Assembly: GCA_013398295.1 (NCBI GenBank)
Contig: VZSF01001512.1
Span: 62,001 to 126,000, forward strand
Length of the DNA: 64,000 nucleotides
Direction: 5' to 3'
Origin: Chionis minor
Taxonomy: Eukaryota; Chordata; Aves; Charadriiformes; Chionididae
Shown: one piece after another, positions 23,280-35,656 of the stretch
Numbering within the stretch: the stretch's first letter is position 1
Layout: each line of letters opens with the position of its first letter
Program-made: the position numbers and the translations under genes
The notes under the pieces: model-generated
What the model was told of the DNA's origin: nothing
Seen by the model: the letters and a program-made list of their open reading frames with translations, nothing else
Databases searched by the model: none

Positions 23280-25414
23280 ATACATAATCCCATCACTCAC
23301 AAGACATTCTGAACTTCGTGTTGTCCAATTTAGACTGCAATCACATTTAATATTTTGTTTGAAACACAACCGGGTCAAGGGAGGATTGCAAAATAAGCTA
23401 GGTAAATAGATGTGATGCATACATAGCCTTTGCAATTCTGTCAGCCGACACACAAAGCCCCAGTAGGTTAATTGACATTGCTAACTCTTGCTCAGCAAGG
23501 GAAAAACATTTAAGATACTCAGCAAATGCTTCAGGTGAAGCCTTCAACCACTCAAAGTTACACAAAAAAATTCTCAAAATTTAGGTCTGTTTTCAAAATC
23601 CTCCCAGGCTGGCTTCATATATCATCCAAGCTGAAACTGTTCTCATGATGTATTATACATGGAGACTGCAGTACATCATCAGAATTCTGACACTGCCATG
23701 TTCAGGGTATGCTAGGATACAACGTAATGAATTACAACAGTGGACATTGACAAATACACTTTAGGGGAAGTTTAAATTAATTTTTTTTAGCTGCTTGCAG
23801 TTGGCTTAGAAAGTAATTTTTATTAAATAAACCAGCGGGAGAGTGGGCAGATTCACAGCCCTTGAGAAAGGGAACGGCAGAGCGGAGAGAACACAGGACA
23901 GAGAGCAAGGAAGCAATTTCAGCTCCGAGATTAACGTGCTCCGTGATTTCAGAGAAGTCAGCTGGGCCAAGCCCTGGCTGTGCTCACCCAGAAGCACGCA
24001 GCTCTGCCAAAGCACCCATGTACCTGGATTAAACACAGAAGCCAAGTTCGTAGGTGCAATCCCTCGTCTGTGGGTTGAACATCAAACAATTCCCACCGAC
24101 TCCAGTGGGGTAACGCACCGTCGTCAGCGCCTGGAATACAAGGTGTATTATTGTGTATCAAAGGGATGCAACAGATGGGCTCTCACCTGGAAAATTAATC
24201 ATAATCCAATTTTTTTCCCCGTGAAAATAAAGCCGTAATAACAATAAGAAAAGGATAAGGTACAGCTTATAAAACCAAACAAAAACTCCTTTTATGAGAA
24301 GCAAAAGCTAGTACCTTCGAGAAAGCCCAGAATACTAAACATCTCTTCTCTCTGAAGAAATCTTTTGTCATTTCAGGGGGAATCAATTAACCACAGTGTC
24401 TTATTCAGGTAGACTTTAGATTAGTACCATATCCCTTCACTATAGATAATTAACCTCAGTTTCTGAATTAGCAGCAAAATAAGCCAGTTATTAGTTTTTA
24501 TAATGACTAGAACTCAATATTTTGGGTAGTTAAACACCCAAGAGTTTAAATTAAAATAGACATCTGACAGAAATCCCTAAAGTGTTCTTCAGATCATTAA
24601 TACTATAAATTCCACAGTAGATTGAACTGACAATGTTCCCTTTTCCTTCTGGAGCACTCCAAAGGGATGAGCTACTCCCTCGAATCAGCATTCAGTTTGA
24701 TCTCTGAAATAATCTCTCCTTGATACCTAAAGCCTCAAGGCCAACAGCATAGTTAAACTCATATCCTCCTCTTACCACAACTGTTATGCCTAGTGAAGTG
24801 AGAAGAAAAAAATAGAAAAGCCTCCTTTCCTGGTCTACCTACAGACTGCTCCATATATGACCAAGACAAACCGACGCTCACATCCTAGAGCAGAATCCCG
24901 GCGCGGGTCACAGCCCGGGGCAGCAGTGCAGAGGGAGACCGGGAGCACCAGGAGACCATGGAGCTGTCAGTGCTGGGCCGTGGGGAGAGTGCGGGCTGCG
25001 CACAGCTCCCGAAGGATCCTAAACGAGCAACTGGTCTCTTCACACGTCAAGTCCGCGGTGGAAGTGCGGGCACAAGGGTGAGAAGAACATCCAACAGGGA
25101 TCTTAAGGAGTTGCTGCTCCATCCCCCTGCCCATAAGCTGTGTCATCTCCATGTGTTCCACCCCCGGGAGACGCTCTTCCTCAGCATCCTCACCCCTTGC
25201 TGAACGCCGCTCACCATCCAAAGGCCTTTCTAATACCTAGCCTGCCTCACTTTTGCTGCAAAAGGAGCCCATTACTTGATGTCCTACCTATATTTGCCCT
25301 TACTTCCCACCAACATGACACAGACTTGTTGACCTGCTGGTCGAATCTTTACTCTCCTCTCCTCATCAGTTCCCCTTCTGCAGAACCTCTGCCTTTTCCT
25401 CATCCTCTGTGCAT
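23280..25414. other. Non-coding stretch, no gene seen
   Basis: AT-rich, largely unique. A 131-codon frame at 23843-24238 (+) has no recognisable domain. Around 24080-24120 the text 'gactccagtggggtaacgca' resembles a dispersed sauropsid repeat motif with 'gacttcagtggggtta', too short to call securely. 24360-24620 is AT-rich and conserved-looking. Confidence 0.55.
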
Positions 25415-25700
25415 TGATTATTCCAAGCCCAAGTTTCGTGCCTTGCACTTGTCTCTAATGTAATTCCTTTTTTTCTCCCCCCCCCCAAACCATTTCTGCA
25501 ATTTGTTGAACTCATTTGAATTCCCATCCTGTTGTCCAATCTATTTGCAGTCCCTCCTAGCTTGGTGCCATCTGTAAATTTAATAAGCGTACTATCTATT
25601 CCATCACCCAGGTTGTTAATGGAAATATTGAACAGAACCGAATCCCTCCCTCCTCCCCAAGCCTGGGTCGGTCTGTCTGTCCCTTGCAGGGGACACTTCC
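25415..25700 (-). pseudogene. Decayed CR1 LINE reverse-transcriptase fragment
   Basis: On the minus strand an open frame of 134 codons (25770-25366) contains LFNISINNLGDGIDSTLIKF followed by TDGTKLGGTA. This matches the CR1 ORF2 reverse-transcriptase stretch LFNIFINDLDDG...FADDTKLGG. The catalytic F-A-D-D signature is decayed to F-T-D-G (residues 65-68 of the frame), losing the second aspartate. Downstream, 'N-R-L-D-N-R-M-G-I-Q' parallels the family's 'D-T-L-E-G-R...I-Q', after which the frame shifts. The nucleotide sequence near 25415-25440 still resembles the 'LHLGWNNQ' coding region in another frame. Upstream of LFNI the frame is disrupted. This is a dead, 5'- and 3'-truncated copy, older than the CR1 3' ends elsewhere in the window. 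The extent beyond about 25700 is uncertain. Confidence 0.75.
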
Positions 25701-25878
25701 CCGGCAGAGAGGTGGAGGTACATCCAGCACTGACTTCTGAGGAAACTGTTACACCTCCCAGTGTGGTCACTGAGTCTCAAAGGTGGCCACACAAATCCCA
25801 AATATGCTGCTCAGCGCAGCGCAGACCTTACCAGAGGTGTGCTTTGTTCCATTGCAGCTCCAGCTATGCCTAACACCA

Positions 25879-25909
25879 CAAAGAAAGAAAGGAAGAAAGA
25901 AAGAATAAA
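25879..25909. repeat. (GAAA)n-like simple repeat
   Basis: Repeated GAAA/GGAA units on the plus strand, about 31 bp, imperfect. Confidence 0.8.
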
Positions 25910-26778
25910 AGCTCTAGGGATCTTCCTGCTGCAAGTAAAATGTGTATTCTAAGAGAAATGAATGTTTACCTTCCCATTTATGTGAATCAATTAGCGACAA
26001 ATATCCCCAGGGCATAGAAAAGACTAACACAGGTAACAAAGGATATGCCCCAAATAATGGAGGATTAGGAAAAGGCATACACAAGTAATAAAATATCAGC
26101 TACAGAGGCCACTCGAGAAGATTGCAAAACAGAGAAGAGTAAGTAGCTGAAGGAGAGAAAGCAGAGGTGAGGAGAAGATTGCAGTAGCAGTAAAGATAAA
26201 GGATGAGCACACTTTTTGAGTATATATGCTAGAGTTAAAAGAGTTCAGCGTAGAGACAGGAAGGTCTCCAGGAGAACAGAAGTGTAATTTATAAGCAAAA
26301 GAGCCAGACAGGGCTTCTATACCCAAAAATAAGTCCTTTTTTTTCCCAGTTCTATCAGTTGCTCTAAGAAAAGATATTACCTTTCCCTGCAAACCTTACC
26401 TCTTGACAATACCAAAATAGAAAGATATATTTGCCCTGGCACTCTGAAAGGACAATGGGAAATAGATGCTGAGAGCCTAGAGAGAAAGAAACATTTTAAG
26501 AATGAAAAAGGACCAGAGTTAGACCTTCTCAGGAATTACATTTTATCTCATGAAAAATGTCACCAAAAAGGAATAAAAATTGGTTCCCCTTTCTCAATAG
26601 CTTCATTTTTGCCAGGATGTTTTTATCAAAAAATGAAATCTTTTCATCAAAAACCTCTAGGCCCCCAAACAAAACATACGTAGCTCTAAAGCAACTGGTT
26701 TCCTGTTTGAGCCTTTTAGAGCTTTGTAGCATTCTTGCAATACAAATCATGAAGAATGAGCATCTCAAGGCAATTTGA

Positions 26779-26794
26779 TTTTTTTTTTTTTTTA
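26779..26794. repeat. Poly-T tract
   Basis: About sixteen consecutive T on the plus strand. No SINE or LINE body is recognised on its 3' side (minus-strand 5' direction), so a retrotransposon tail is not supported. Confidence 0.7.
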
Positions 26795-27430
26795 AAAGTC
26801 CTTACCGGGCTTTTAATATTGATTTTTGCCAGCTTTTAAGCAAAACCACTAATAAAGAAGTGGAAAAAGATGGAAGGTGATATGGCTCTGTGCAAGGCGG
26901 ATGGGAAACACTTGGGGCAGTGTGGGCACAGGTAGCCATCTGGGTTGGGTTGCTACAGGTGACATTGCCGTTTATAAGACTTGCACCGGCAGCCCTTGGG
27001 CAGATGGCAGGAGGACACAGACCTCCTAGATGTGGGCAGCAGTCTAAAAGCAGAGATCAGTGCTTTTTGGTGCCGGGTTCACGTCTCCATCAACATCATT
27101 CTCTTCAGGATATGGCCCTGGGTTGCTCCCAGCTCTTCTCCTCCCTGCTGCTATTGCTCCGGAGCAGCAACATCTCATCCCAGGCTCATCTGCCCCGGCT
27201 GGCACCTCTCCTACCCAGGTCTTGCTGACAGCAAAGAGCAAAAGGAGTAAACAGGAAGCAAGTCGGGAGGCGAGGGAAGAGCTGTTTTCATTTGGGGAAA
27301 TTTTGTTGCTGTTTTTGGTTCTCAGCATGTCAGCAGAAACTCAAGGCTTGTCAGGAGGCTGCTCCCAATCCAGTAATTACTGGAGGTGCCTCCATCTCAG
27401 CCCCGTCTTGATCTTACACTGTGTGATCAC

Positions 27431-27460
27431 TTTATTATTCAGCTTTATTTTATTATTCAG
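27431..27460. repeat. Two-copy short repeat 'tttattattcag'
   Basis: The 12-mer 'tttattattcag' at 27431-27442 recurs at 27449-27460 with a 6-bp spacer. A small local duplication in AT-rich DNA. Confidence 0.8.
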
Positions 27461-29974
27461 TTTGATTTGGCAGCTGTCTGAGAAACCTAAGGCTACTCAA
27501 GCTGTATATTTTAAGATCTTTAAAATCTGTTGATATACACTCTTTTAAAGTCTTCAGGTCTGAGTCAACATCGTTAATTCTGAAGCTCCAGCCCATCAAC
27601 TTGGCAGGACACTTCACACACGCATGCACACACGTATGCACGCAGCTCAGCAGCAGCTTAAATAGGGATCTCGCTGCAGATTCCATGATTTTTCCTCTGG
27701 CTTACAGCCAGCCTGACTCAGGGGCATCGTCCAAGGGGTTCAGTGAAGAGAAAAAAAGTTCAGCTATTTGGGACAGTGCCAGAAGTGGGCACTTAGAGGA
27801 AAGAAAATATTACTTCCATTACAAAATTAAAGAAAAAAACCCAAACAACCAAACAAAAAAAACCCCGAGCCCCGTTTGCTCTGGTGGGGTTACGGGTGCT
27901 AACCTGCTGGTCCTTCCTCCAAGGCACATCGTGAGCGAGACGTCCTTGGCCACAGCCAGTATTCTCCCTCTCCGCCTCTCTGTCAGACCAGAGGGAATTT
28001 TGGACCCTTATCCAGGTGGAGGCTGTCCCTCCGCAAGGATCTAAGAAAACCCCTCACCTTGTTTTATTGGGTCCTTGGATCTCATCTCTTCAAGGCAGAG
28101 ATTTGCAGGTTGTTTAATGTTCAGGTTTGATTTCCTTTTGTACTTTGATTTCAGATTACTCACCCTCCTCTCGGCCTTTTCATGATCAAAACTAAAATCC
28201 AGCTTCCCCCCTCTGACTTCAAACAGTTTTAATCCTGCCTCCCTAACATCTATTTTCCTTCTAATTCCCTGAAGAATTTCTCTTCTGGGATCGCCCCTGT
28301 TCACATTCTCTTACATGTTCAAAGTCCTTCACATTCTTCTTTCATCCATGCCGCGCTCCCCTATCACAGACTCCTCTGATTCCACTTCTTCAAGGGCAGC
28401 AATGTGTATTTTCATCCACAGCTTTAACAGGTTAGAAGAGCTGGATCCTCACTGCCGCTCTGTGTTCACACATCAGAGGGCCTAAGAGAGCCCGGGAGAC
28501 AGTCCAGCTGCTCGTGCGGAGGTTTATCCAGGGCTCTCCTGCTCGGAAACTCGGCAGCGGAGCAAAAGGCATTGCCCATACACAGCGTCGCTCCTGAAGC
28601 GTAGCAGGGGTTGGCATCCAGCTTGCATCTGGCAACCACGGACCAGTAATCTCATCTGCTGTCCACTGGTAGATGCTGGAGGTCTTGGGTTGGCACTCAC
28701 TCTAAAGACAGGAGACAGACTCAACCACTCAAAATACATTTGTTTTTATCTGTAGGATTGCTATTTCCTTTCATATAGCCCTGCAACGTTGTCATCTCAT
28801 AGTCAGCAGGTTGAGAAGGTACACGTAAGTACTAAATTACTACATACTGTTCTGTGGCTTTGTTTAACTGTTGTCATTAACTTCACTTTTCAGTGCTGCA
28901 ATTAGTGCCTTAATTAGTCTTCACTTGGCTGCCAGCAGTACTTGCCATCTCTTCTAGGCTTTCCAATGACAAAATCCCTCCTGTGGTACCTCCTGGTAGG
29001 TGTCCTCTTTCAGAGCCAAAGGACTGGTGGCCCTTGAGCTCCATGTTACCTGCAGGTCTGTGCTCTGCTAGTGCTCATACCAGATTTGGCTGTAGCTCTC
29101 TCACAGCTTTGCCACTGCTTTTCTTCAGCCTTGCTGGCTTGGAGTGGCTGCAGGTGGCTCACCAGACTGTCCTGCGGTGGTGGTGGCCCTGGGCTCTGCC
29201 CTTGTCCCTGCGCTGAGCAGTGGAGACCGTCCACACCGAGGTTTCCTCAGAGCTCTTGCTGCTCTGTGCCTGCAGCGCACTGCCTAGAAACTCCTGCTCC
29301 TCCACTATAAAATCACGTTACAGGACAGTGCACGGTGTTACATGTTTGTTCCTTACAAAACCTGTTTTCAGATTAGTTCCCCCTCCAGATTTTAATACCC
29401 CACGGATACACATTGTCTTTTACCTTTGAAAATATTTATTAGGTGCACTTTCAAGATAAGGTAATGGTCACATTCCAGTGTTAATATTCTGTTTTATATC
29501 AGTTCTACATCTCCTGTCTCATCCTAGTGCTTGGGTACTTTTCCATAGTGAATTAAGTAACATGCCTAACATCTGCCATGCATCGCTTGTTCTTCTTTTT
29601 TTATGATAAAAAAATATCTGAGTATGAAATCTCCCTTTCTATCAGATTCATTTTTTTTCCAGGAGACATCCTCCTGGTAACTTGGCATGTTAGCTGCTCT
29701 GAATCAGAGCTATCGGATTATTCCTCTAGGCCATTTTTCTTCAGTGTGGAGGCACGTACATATGCATTTGGAAAAACAGAAGACAGGTCAACCTGCTGTT
29801 AGAAGAACTGACTACTTCTAGGGCTATGATCCCTCTTGGCAAATCCTTCCCTTTAGGAAGCGGAAGAGAGCTGCCAGCTCAGCACCCTCCATCATTAACA
29901 CTGCCGGGCATTAAAGCAAGTGCTTCTGAGTTTGCACCTGAGCTTTCTTACAAATAAGATAGCTCTGTGCTCAA

Positions 29975-30050
29975 TAAGCACCTAATTGATTTTCTTCCAT
30001 CTTCCTGTTGATTTCATCAGGCACCTAAGCCAACTGCAATCAACAAGGGT
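29975..30050. repeat. Possible dispersed sauropsid repeat fragment
   Basis: 'agcacctaattgattttc' and, about 35 bp on, 'tgatttcatcaggcacctaa' resemble an amniote interspersed motif in which 'aggcacctaa' alternates with 'cattgaaatcaatgggatt'. Similar scraps occur at 43115-43165 and 60215-60262. The match is short and from memory; the family is not named. Confidence 0.25.
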
Positions 30051-31265
30051 TGGATGTGCAACTATTTTGGAATAACCCTATTGCATTTTGGGGGCTCAGA
30101 TACCTTCCAAGATCGAGCCCCAAGTGATTCATCTGCTGGAAGTCTATAGCTCAGTCATGCAATTAATCCAATTCTGCTAAGTTTTGGTCTGGTGGTCTAA
30201 CCTCCAAGACCATTCTTTCTCCCTGATAATAGAGATGGCAGGGAAAAGCCGTTTAAAGGACGAGGCACACTAGAAAAGGAGGAGACCAGCCTAGCAAGTG
30301 TAATGGAGACTGGGGTAGCATAAACTTTAAATAGCTTTGAAAATCACTAGAGTAACAGTGTGTAAATGTATAAAACCAGTCGGTCCACACATGACTCCCA
30401 AATCCACTATCGCTGGTCAATTGGAATCCCGGAGAAGTCAGCGTTACAAGCCCTAATGCATTGTATTTAATGCTGCAGTGGGGCTCAATGTACTAATTAC
30501 ATGTACGTTTTCCAAGATTTCTGCCGGGAGTATTTCACAGAAAAGATAATTGTTCTTTGGGGGGTTTCAGCACCGGTTTATTTAATTATGTTGGAGTTTT
30601 CATATATATTGTGAAAATGCTAGCAGAAAGAAAACTGTCTTAGCCAGATGTAGAGTATACTGGGGAAAAGTAAAGCAGAAAGAGATTTGAGGAGGAGGCT
30701 GAAGATGATCCTGGCTGCTGAAGGTATTCAGGAGCTTGGAAGGGACCAAACAAAGAACAGACATAACCTGTAACGGGAGCCTCAACTTCCCAAACAGCAC
30801 TGATGCTTCCTGGAGTATCACCCACGGCAGGGAGGGTACCAGCTGATAAACCCCCGACAGCACTACCTAGGTAATGTGTAAACACCTTCCTCAGCAACAG
30901 GTAGAAGACACGGAAATGCTGCTACAGACCTGTCATTATTTACCCTAAGAAATGCCTGGGAACATTCTGGTTTGATCCAGGTGCGCGCTCGCCTTCCTCT
31001 CCTTCCTCCCTCCCACATGAGCCTGAAGCAAAGGGGTGTCTCTTGCCTTTGTATTTCACCCAGTCTTGCGGAGTCTGTTTTTCTCCTTCCTCCTCACTGC
31101 AGTTACTAACCTGGATTAAGAACATCTAGAGTGGAAGGAGAAAGCGGCAAGTCACAACAGTTCATTTTAGAAACAAAATGGGACATGAGTCTCCAACCTT
31201 GACTCAGGGTTACCTACATTAAAAGTACCACCACATGGCAGACATTAGAAGCTACTAATTTCGGT

Positions 31266-31280
31266 AGCAGCAGCAGCAGC
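31266..31280. repeat. Short (GCA)n microsatellite
   Basis: Five consecutive GCA/CAG units. Non-coding context, so not a polyglutamine tract. Confidence 0.8.
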
Positions 31281-31586
31281 TCTCACAGAGGGGAACTTCC
31301 CAAAATAGCACCGTTTTTGCACCACTACCATTAAAAAACAGTTTTCAGTTAAATCTGCTTGTAGCCTGTCATTCATGCAAAACTAGCCCTAGAGAGGTCT
31401 AATCTGATAAATATTTCACCTAGTATGTCTCAAGGAGTTTCCAAGTTGTGAAAGCATCTTAATTTCATGGTGTCAAAATGAAACTTTCACAGTTTTAACT
31501 CTGTGTTTTGAAATCACTTTTAAAAAAATCTTGTCTTTGGGTATCAAAGGTAAGATAAACCATTTTGGCTCACCTGAAGGAAAGGT

Positions 31587-31642
31587 TTCTGTTGACCTGA
31601 TCTGAAAGAGATTTCTTCATTCATAAAATTCACAAGTCAGAT
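31587..31642 (+). repeat. Direct repeat copy 1 (56 bp)
   Basis: This 56-bp sequence, beginning 'ttctgttgacctgatctgaa' and ending 'ataaaattcacaagtcagat', is repeated in the same orientation at 33385-33445. The copies are identical except for a 5-bp 'ttctt' slippage insertion in copy 2. The flanks on both sides are unrelated. It is not a repeat family I recognise. The near-identity argues for a recent local duplication or for shared constraint. Confidence 0.95.
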
Positions 31643-33384
31643 TTTTGGGAGGAATCTTGAAGCAGGCTGGGAAATCCTTTGAAGTCACCTAACTTCTCAT
31701 GAGCTGGGAAAAACATCCTAATCCTCACTACAAGACACTGAAGAAACATTTTGACAGGCAGCCTTTAGTCAAGGGTAACAGAAATGATTGCTGCTGTCTC
31801 TCGCTGTTTCAGAAATAATCCACAAGAAACCGGTGGCTGCCAATGAGGAACAGCTGTTCATTAAGAGCCCCAGTCAAACTGATAGCACAAAAACCTGTTT
31901 TCTGCCAGCTCCAAGGGGAATACAGCACAGAAACACCTTTCACACCATGTAGGCAGCTTCTCCATTTTCAAAAAGCAAGATTTGTGCCAATTTCCACCAA
32001 GACCATAAAAGCAACCAATTCTTTTTTGACTCCCACCAGTGTAAACCAAAGTCAGTCGGATTCAGTGTAATTCACTTCTCTCTTCCAGCTCACGAGGCAG
32101 TTCCTTAAACAAATGGTAGCGCAGGCTAATAAAACAGAACAGTAATAATAATGAATAAAGCGCTCATTAAAATAATAACACTGCTATCACTAAAAGACTA
32201 ATGAAAACCTCTTTCCCATAATTCTACTTGCCCTGCTTATTCCATACAGAGCAATATGGCAGCTTGGACAGGTATCCGAGGCTGGAGAGGCAGCCGAGTC
32301 GGGAAGGTGGTAAACACCCAGCACCCCGCTAACCTTTCATCCAGAGAGCACTGTCAGCTCACACTCCTACTGGCTTCACCTGCTTTTCAACTTTTTAATT
32401 AGCCCTTTCAGCTAAAGCCACCTGAACTCATTTGTTTTCTAGACACCAAAGTTTTGTCTCTGCCCGCCCTCCCCTTTTCCTGTCCATACTCAGTACTCTG
32501 GATAATTTTTTTCCTGAAAACACCACGTTTCAAATGAATGCAATATATTGTATTTAAGGGTTAATGAAACATTCAACCTCCTGTTTCCAAAAAATGGGGG
32601 CTATATTAGCATGAGGAAAATGAAGCACGCGGGAATACTTGTAAACCTGGGTGCATGGACAATCCACTCCAGACTGTGTACCTTCAAAATTTACCGCAGT
32701 TTCAGCTCTGGACCTCTCAAGGTCTGACTGAGCAAGGGCTCACTGAGCTCAGCTGTGGTGGAGCCAGGGAGTCTTTCCCTGAGGAAGGGAAGGCTTCAGG
32801 ACTTGGCTCTGAACACAAAGAATTCTCAAAACACATTTACGTTAACGGTAGGCTTTTCAACTCATCCTAAACCCCCAAATTGTATTCGATTTTCCTGACA
32901 GCCCTGCTTCCATACAGCCGCACTAATGAGCGTTCAGTTTTCAAGAGCTGTAACTCCGGTCCTTCACGTAGGTGGTTGTGGTGGCATTTCCTAGTGGCGT
33001 GACAGTCCGTCAGAGCAGCGCTTCAGAACACCAGGTTTAGATACTAGTCCATAAACGAGTACAGCCTGTATGCTGCCGAGGGGAGGCAAACAGGTTCCCC
33101 ACCCAGACCTCCACATTTCTCCTTGAGCAAAAGCCTACATCTGCCTACGGGTTTCCCACCCGCCCTCGCAGGCTGGCCTCAAGTGGCAGCAAGCGTGACG
33201 TAGCCAGGAAAAGAGTATAAAAGAGCTTAGGGCAGAAAAAGAGAACGTCATGCCTGAAGGAAACAGCAAATAGTGTCAAAAAGCAGAATATTCAACCTAA
33301 AAAAGCCAAGTATTTAGCCTATTGAACTCATCAGGAGTTCTGCTTTTGAATTCAGATTAGGTTTCAAACAGGAATTTAATCAGA
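31643..33384. other. Non-coding spacer between the two direct-repeat copies
   Basis: About 1.74 kb of unique-looking, moderately AT-rich DNA lie between the repeat copies. 32027-32075 includes 'cccaccagtgtaaaccaaag' and 'attcagtgtaattcac', resembling a dispersed amniote repeat motif with 'acaccagtgtaa'. No frame above 75 codons and no recognisable exon. Confidence 0.55.
32027..32075. repeat. Possible 'acaccagtgtaa'-type dispersed repeat scrap
   Basis: 'caccagtgtaaacc' and 'cagtgtaattcact' resemble the partly palindromic amniote repeat in which 'acaccagtgtaa' alternates with 'gacttcagtggggtta'. Only about 50 bp is recognisable, so the call is weak. Confidence 0.25.
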
Positions 33385-33445
33385 TTCTGTTGACCTGATC
33401 TGAAAGAGATTTCTTTTCTTCATTCATAAAATTCACAAGTCAGAT
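33385..33445 (+). repeat. Direct repeat copy 2 (61 bp)
   Basis: Second copy of the repeat at 31587-31642, same orientation, 1.8 kb away. Its only difference is a 5-bp insertion at about 33414-33419, where 'ttctt' is duplicated in the pyrimidine run. The preceding base environment (AT-rich, 'gaatttaatcaga') is unrelated to that of copy 1. Confidence 0.95.
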
Positions 33446-35630
33446 CTCAAGTCCTGACCCCAGAACCGTGCCGTAACTGATGCTTCAGTTTGGTGGCACA
33501 TGTGAAAATGGGGACAGGTTTTCATCTGGTAACAAACTGGGACGATGGGGGTTTTTTTATGTTGGACAAATACTTTTAAAATCAATTTTTTAAAAAATCC
33601 ATGGCATTTTTTTGATGTATAATTTCTTTTGGCATTCAGTAAAATAGTCCTTTTTAGTTGTTCTCACCCTCTTCTTGGCTTCCAAAAAGTTCAGAAAATT
33701 TGGAACAAAAGCATTTATTAAGAGAACTGAATGATTAGAATAAATATTGAAATGGGCTACAGTTTTAATTTATTCCTCCCCCTCACCGCTCCCCAGTAAA
33801 GAAATTATTTTATTAAACGTTTAGTTATTTATATCTTCAGAAATGTTGTCCTAGCTCTCATTAACAGAAATTCACCAGACGGTAACAGGTGCCCAGAACT
33901 GGACAAATCTTGACTTCCACAAACGCCCAGCTCTTTCCTAACGGACAAACCGCGGTCCAGGTCTATTATTTACTCGCAGCGGTATAAGAAGGAGCTTTGA
34001 CTCATTAAACCAGAAGCCTGAACTGGTTCCTATGCTGGGTCAGTTCTACTGAAGCCCAGTGCGCAGTTTTATCAATATCCACTTATTTTTGCCAGCCTCC
34101 GCTTAACAGGAAGGGATGCATGGACTTCAGCTGGCCCTTGCCAGGAGCTACAGCGGGCAGAGATCCTTCAGACGCCGTGCACAACGTGAGAAACCCAATT
34201 TCCCGAGAGGAAGGTGGGCACGTGTGGGACACTCTACGCAGTGTTTCCTTGCAGGTCAGGTCTGCAGGGGAGTCCAGAAGAGTCCAGGACTTCCTGCAGC
34301 GCCCAGAAAAAATCGGGCTGAATCCTGCTTTCTTACCCAAGCTGCCAACACAGAGAGAAAAACTCTGTGTGAGAGAGACTCTCAGGTACTCACTTCCACC
34401 TGTCTGTACCTTGGTTTGCTTCTGTCCTATTTGTAAAGAGCCCTGGTGGTACATCTCCGCATACAAAATCTACTTAATATTTCCTAGACAAGTATAAAAA
34501 CATATTTTAACTGCTGTACCATAATTCTCTTCTTTTAATTAGAAAGCGTGCTAAATACTCATGTCCTTGGGGATTCTCACTGAACTAGTCAGGTTTCTGA
34601 TCATGGAAGTTTCACGTTAATGAGACTTTTAGTTTGACTTACAAAAGCTCTTACATGTACACAGCAAGGCTTTTAACTTCAAAGTCCTTGAGAATTGCTG
34701 CTGTGCATCTGCCTTGTTTGGGGCCTCAATTCACAGCTCTGGTCTCTGTTTATTATATAGGGAATGTTTTGTTTAGCATTTATAGATATATATTTACAGC
34801 ATTTAGGGATATTACAGCTTATACCAAGCTCAATTACTGTAAACACTGATCAAAGGGAGAGTTAAGTGAAGCTGAAGCACTGGAGGAAGATATATCTGCA
34901 GTCACGATGGGAAAGGGCAATGGGGGGAGAGGGGAAGCTGCCTGCCTGGTTACGCCACTTCCGAACCCCCCAGCTCTTCCCATCCTGCCCACCTGCAAAC
35001 CACTGACCCCAAAAACATTTCGAGACAGCAGGGAAAGCACCTCAGCTCCTGCAAGTATTAGCAAGAGTGCATTTGCTTGGCGTTGTCTGTATTCAGGCGC
35101 ATGCAATGTTTTTCAAGCTCCAGAAAGCCTGTAAACGCCAGGCGAGAGGAGTGCTGAAGTTTCTGGTTTTGTTATGTTTCCTAGTTTCAATTTTTTTCCT
35201 GTGGGAGACAGAAAAGGAAATTGTTTTGGTGACCGCTTAAGTCAGCGTAGATCCATAAATACTTTTCCACTGTGTTTATTTTTCTTACGCTGCTATGAAT
35301 GTTTTTCTGGAGTCACACTAATGCCCTCAAAAGTCATATGTCACATCCATCTCCTCATCAATTTTCCTTTTAAACCCTGTCACTGAGGGAAAATTGGAGA
35401 AATCAGTTGCAGCCTGAACATTATCTGGTTTTGGACAGTTCAGTGTCCAGTTTTGTAAGGGATTTGGAGTGCAGATGCTCAGTTCTGTAGTTGAAAGGTT
35501 TCAATACCAAAGTATCGCAGCTCTCCAGCACCGACACCTTTGCACACCTACTGTCACCCATCCTTGGGGGTTTTCCCGATGTCCACTGCCCCTCTGACAT
35601 ACCCAGGCCCCAGTTCAAACAGCTTCCCCG

Positions 35631-35656
35631 ACACACACACACACACACACACACAC
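35631..35656. repeat. (AC)13 microsatellite
   Basis: Twenty-six bases of uninterrupted AC on the plus strand. Dinucleotide runs of this length are normally polymorphic. Confidence 0.95.

Larger units (their letters stand above)
25701..31586. other. Non-coding stretch, no gene seen
   Basis: No exon recognised. Simple repeats lie at 25879-25909, 26779-26793 and 27431-27460. The frames at 27060-27533 (157 codons, +) and 27601-28044 (147 codons, +) are compositionally ordinary and carry no known domain. The lysine/arginine-rich frame at 28041-28304 (-) is discussed among the rejected items. Around 29970-30060 there is a weak 'gcacctaa' type repeat fragment. Confidence 0.55.

Noticed and set aside
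26779..26794. Poly-T tract as a possible minus-strand retrotransposon tail
   Set aside because: No LINE or SINE body recognised adjacent and no target-site duplication visible.
28041..28304. Minus-strand 87-codon frame rich in Lys/Arg/Glu, looking superficially like a real basic protein
   Set aside because: No known domain, no family match I can recall, and the composition follows from local T-rich plus-strand sequence. Treated as chance.
34083..34497. Three overlapping 106-127 codon frames on both strands
   Set aside because: Coincident long frames on both strands reflect a local shortage of stop codons, not coding.
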